Shown one piece after another: positions 6,705 through 9,419 of a stretch of 9,419 bases of DNA. Made by a program: the position numbers and the translations under genes. The stretch is from Thermomonas sp. Its GTDB lineage: Bacteria; Pseudomonadota; Gammaproteobacteria; Xanthomonadales; Xanthomonadaceae. Below the pieces are notes generated by a model. It had not been told where the DNA came from. It did no database searches and was given only the letters and a program-made list of their open reading frames with translations. Positions within the stretch are counted from its first letter, which is position 1. The number at the start of each line of letters is the position of its first letter. The DNA lies in the NCBI GenBank assembly GCA_024711415.1, contig JANJSW010000061.1, positions 1-9,419 on the forward strand, in the 5' to 3' direction.

Positions 6705-9419
6705 ATGAGCGACAGGCAAACCTCGAACACAGAGGGTGGCGGCCACTCGCCGGGCGCGTCCGCATTCGCCGCGTCCGGCCTGTCGATCCTCACCGCCACC
6801 GAGGTGCGCGCCGCCGCCGCCGCGCTGCTGGAGGGCCTGCACGGCTGCGGCATTGCCGCCACGGCGGTGGCCTGGACCGACCACGGCGAGCTGCTGTTCG
6901 AACCGGCGGACGCCGGCACCGACGCCAACCGCGCCGCCGCCGTGGCCGCGTTCGCAGGACGGCCGCTGGCCGCCGGCAGCGGCCCCGACACCCAGTTGCT
7001 GCCACCCGGCGCGGCCGAGGCCGGCGCGGTGCTGCTGGCCGCCCCCGGCGCGCTGGGGACGCCGGATGCGACCGCCAGCCGCCTGCTCGCGCTGGCGGGG
7101 CGGCGGCTGTCCGAGCTGTTCTCGATCCAGCGCCTGCACGCATCGGTCAAGGATCTGGAGCAGGCCGAGCAGCTGCAGCACGCGCTGTTCGCGATCGCCG
7201 ACATGGCCGCCTCCGACCGCGACATGCAGAGCCTGCTGCGCGGCCTGCACCAGATCATCGGCCGGCTGATGTACGCCGAGAACTTCTACATCGCCCTGTA
7301 CGACCCGCAGCAGGAAACCATCCGTTTCATCTATCTGGTCGACGAGATGGATGGCCGGCTGTACGACCCCGACATGGCCATTCCGACCGCACAGCTGGGC
7401 AAGAGCCTCACCCTCGGCCTGATCCGCCACGGTCGCCCGGTACGCGGGGCTTCGCGGCAAATCGCGGAGATGCTGGGCCTGGACGAAGACGAGGACGGCG
7501 CGTTCGGCACCCCGTCGATCGACTTCATGGGCGTGCCGATGCAGCGCGACGGGCAGGTCTACGGCGCGCTGGTGGTGCAGAGCTACCGCGAAGGCATGAG
7601 CTACACCCAGTCCGACTGCGCGGTGCTCAGCTTCGTCGCCGAACACGTGCTCAACGCGGTGGAGCGCAAGCGCGGGCAGGAAGCGCTGGAACGGCGTGTC
7701 GCCGACCGCACCCGCGAACTGGCGGATGCCAACCTGCAGTTGCAGGCGCGGATCGCCGAGGGCGAGCGCGCGGCCCATCTGCAGGCCACGCTCTACAAGA
7801 TCGCCGCGTTGGCAAACAACCAGGAGCGCGACGAGGACTTCTACCGCAGCCTGCACCAGGCGGTGGGGGAGCTGCTCTACGCCGAGAATTTCTACATCGC
7901 GCTGCTGTCCGCCGACGGCGGCCAGCTGGAGATCCCCTATTCGGTGGACGTGGCCGGCGACGAGCGCGGCGATCGTGCGCTGGGCCGCGGCCTGAGCGAG
8001 TACGCGCTGCGCCGCGGCCGGACGCTGCTGATCGACGACCAGGGCGTACGTGACCTCGTGGCCACGGGGGAAATGGACGCCAGCCACCACGCCAGCCGCA
8101 CGCCCGCGGTGTGCTGGCTGGGCGCGCCGCTGCTGGGCGCGGACGGCGTAATGGGCCTGGTGGTGGTGCAGAGCTACCGGCCGGACCTGGTGTACAGCAG
8201 CGAGGACGCCGAGCTGCTGACCTTCGTCGCCCACCAGATCGCCAACAGCGTGCAGCGCCGCCGCCACGCCGAAGCCTTGCACGCGCTCAACGCCGAACTG
8301 GAACAGCGTGTGCAGGCGCGGACCCGCGAACTGCGCCGCGAGATCTCGGTGCGCGAACAGGTCGAAGCCCAGCTCAAGCACCAGGTCATGCACGACCCGC
8401 TGACCGGGCTGCCCAACCGGCTGTACCTGCGCGACCGGCTGGAACGGGCGCTGTCCAGCCAGCAGCGCAACCCGCAGCAGGCCTTCGCCCTGCTGTACCT
8501 CGACGTCGACCGCTTCAAGCTTTTCAACGACAGCCTCGGCCACCTGGCCGGCGACGCGGTGCTGCGCGAGGTCTCGCGCCGGCTGCTGGACTGCGTGCGC
8601 GGCCCGGACATCGTCGCCCGGCTGTCCGGCGACGAGTTCGCGATCCTGCTGGAAGAGGGCGCCCAGCCCGCCACCGCGGTGAAGATCGCCCAGCGCATCC
8701 AGTCGCGCATGCAGGCCTCGGTGCAGGTGGGCGAACGCGACCTGCAGGCGTCGGTCAGCATCGGCATCGCCATCAGCCACCCGCGCTACCAGACCATCGA
8801 CGAGATGCTGCACGACGCCGACGTGGCGCTGTACCGCGCCAAGGCCACCGGCCGCCAGCGCTTCGTGCTGTTCGACGAAAGCCAGCAGAAGGCGGCGATG
8901 AACGTGCTGGAGCTGGAGCTGCAGCTGCGCCACGCGCTGCATGCCGGAGAATTCGTGCCGTATTTCCAGCCCATCGTCCGCCTCGATGGTGGCGCCACGG
9001 TGGGCTACGAGGCGCTGATCCGCTGGCAGCACCCTGCCCGCGGCCTGCTGGGCCCCGGCGAGTTCCTGCCGGTGGCCGAGGAGAGCGGCCTGATCGAGGC
9101 GATCGACTGGCACATGTACCGGCTGGCCTGCATCGCCGGTGCGCCGCTGGTCGCCAACGGCGGCTTCATCAGCATCAACATCTCGCCGCGCCACTTCCAG
9201 TACGAGGATTTCGACCAGCGCCTGCTGGACCTGCTGCAGGAAACCGGCTTCCCGCCGGCGCAGCTGCGCATCGAAGTCACCGAAGGCACCCTGCTGGGCG
9301 ACCCGGAGGCCGCCGCGCGGATCCTCCAGCGCCTGCAGGACGCCCAGGTGGGAGCCGCGCTGGACGACTTCGGCACCGGCTACTCCTCGCTCAGCTATGT
9401 CCACCGCTTCCCGCTGCGG
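6705..9419 (+). CDS. GAF-GAF-GGDEF-EAL c-di-GMP signalling protein (3' end cut)
   Basis: This protein senses a signal through GAF domains and makes and/or degrades cyclic di-GMP; 905 codons are present and the frame is open at the window end. The start is fixed by AGGGG at 6693-6697. Residues 1-150 are Ala-rich and end like a degenerate GAF (VLLAAPG then an ALAGRRLSELF helix). Two related GAF modules follow, each with YAENFYIAL (190-198; 392-400) and VVQSYR (290-295; 487-492), and each followed by a coiled coil with a TREL motif (335-339; 539-543). The GGDEF domain starts at HDPLTGLPNR (563-572), with DVDRFK at 600-605. Its active-site loop is SGDEF (641-645), and the inhibitory site RGPD (632-635) sits exactly five residues before it. 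The EAL domain shows YEALIRW (768-774), N825, EVTE (857-860) and DDFGTGYS (887-894). The later catalytic Lys and Glu lie outside the window. No membrane segment is seen, so it should be cytosolic. Confidence 0.93.
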   Translation, partial: MSDRQTSNTEGGGHSPGASAFAASGLSILTATEVRAAAAALLEGLHGCGIAATAVAWTDHGELLFEPADAGTDANRAAAVAAFAGRPLAAGSGPDTQLLPPGAAEAGAVLLAAPGALGTPDATASRLLALAGRRLSELFSIQRLHASVKDLEQAEQLQHALFAIADMAASDRDMQSLLRGLHQIIGRLMYAENFYIALYDPQQETIRFIYLVDEMDGRLYDPDMAIPTAQLGKSLTLGLIRHGRPVRGASRQIAEMLGLDEDEDGAFGTPSIDFMGVPMQRDGQVYGALVVQSYREGMSYTQSDCAVLSFVAEHVLNAVERKRGQEALERRVADRTRELADANLQLQARIAEGERAAHLQATLYKIAALANNQERDEDFYRSLHQAVGELLYAENFYIALLSADGGQLEIPYSVDVAGDERGDRALGRGLSEYALRRGRTLLIDDQGVRDLVATGEMDASHHASRTPAVCWLGAPLLGADGVMGLVVVQSYRPDLVYSSEDAELLTFVAHQIANSVQRRRHAEALHALNAELEQRVQARTRELRREISVREQVEAQLKHQVMHDPLTGLPNRLYLRDRLERALSSQQRNPQQAFALLYLDVDRFKLFNDSLGHLAGDAVLREVSRRLLDCVRGPDIVARLSGDEFAILLEEGAQPATAVKIAQRIQSRMQASVQVGERDLQASVSIGIAISHPRYQTIDEMLHDADVALYRAKATGRQRFVLFDESQQKAAMNVLELELQLRHALHAGEFVPYFQPIVRLDGGATVGYEALIRWQHPARGLLGPGEFLPVAEESGLIEAIDWHMYRLACIAGAPLVANGGFISINISPRHFQYEDFDQRLLDLLQETGFPPAQLRIEVTEGTLLGDPEAAARILQRLQDAQVGAALDDFGTGYSSLSYVHRFPLR
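7272..8179 (+). repeat. In-gene duplication of the GAF plus coiled-coil module
   Basis: Two blocks about 600 bases apart are alike. Bases 7272-7298 and 7878-7904 differ at only two silent positions of 27, and 7570-7588 is identical to 8161-8179 (19 bases). The second interval is 15 bases shorter, which equals five codons. The rest has diverged, so the duplication is old or these two short stretches are under strong constraint. Confidence 0.6.

Noticed and set aside
5693..8053. Plus-strand frame of 786 codons crossing from the lipoprotein into the signalling gene
   Set aside because: It overlaps two well-supported genes in another frame and encodes only Arg/Gly/Pro/Ala-rich sequence.
5430..9404. 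Minus-strand open frame of 1324 codons opposite the lipoprotein and the signalling gene
   Set aside because: Its translation is rich in Arg, His, Gln, Ala and Val with no domain or motif, which is typical of antisense frames in high-GC codon usage. The plus strand holds two genes with clear signal peptide or domain motifs.

Overview
The window is GC-rich chromosomal DNA with gammaproteobacterial proteins. Gene content and order (hslV-hslU, tdk, rep, an e(P4)-type lipoprotein phosphatase, a lipoprotein, a GAF/GGDEF/EAL protein), very high GC and sparse Shine-Dalgarno sites suggest the family Xanthomonadaceae (Lysobacter/Luteimonas/Xanthomonas relatives). That assignment is inference; there is no rRNA or species marker here. 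No phage, IS element, CRISPR array or tRNA was seen.

Layout. 1-42: last 13 codons and stop of hslV. 43-305: unusually long hslV-hslU spacer containing two hairpins whose loops are complementary to each other. 306-1679: hslU (+). 1704-2324: tdk (-), convergent with hslU. 2325-2431: divergent tdk/rep spacer. 2432-4426: rep helicase (+). 4493-5410: secreted lipoprotein HAD phosphatase/5'-nucleotidase (+). 5411-5642: an AT-rich block followed by a textbook UUCG-loop intrinsic terminator, which could close the phosphatase transcript, end a small RNA, or act as a leader attenuator. 5643-6560: unrecognised 305-residue lipoprotein (+). 6705-9419: large cytosolic c-di-GMP signalling protein (+), cut by the window end inside its EAL domain.

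How the genes relate. HslV and HslU form one two-component protease and presumably one transcript. Thymidine kinase (nucleotide salvage), Rep (replication fork helicase) and the e(P4)-type phosphatase (nucleotide or phosphomonoester hydrolysis at the cell surface) are housekeeping functions in separate transcription units. The signalling protein has a strong ribosome binding site and probably its own promoter.

Most of the window is ordinary core genome. The parts that deserve a second look are the structured hslV-hslU spacer, the terminator-bearing region 5411-5642, the thymidine kinase without its zinc ligands, the uncharacterised lipoprotein, and the duplicated GAF module with an SGDEF active-site variant.
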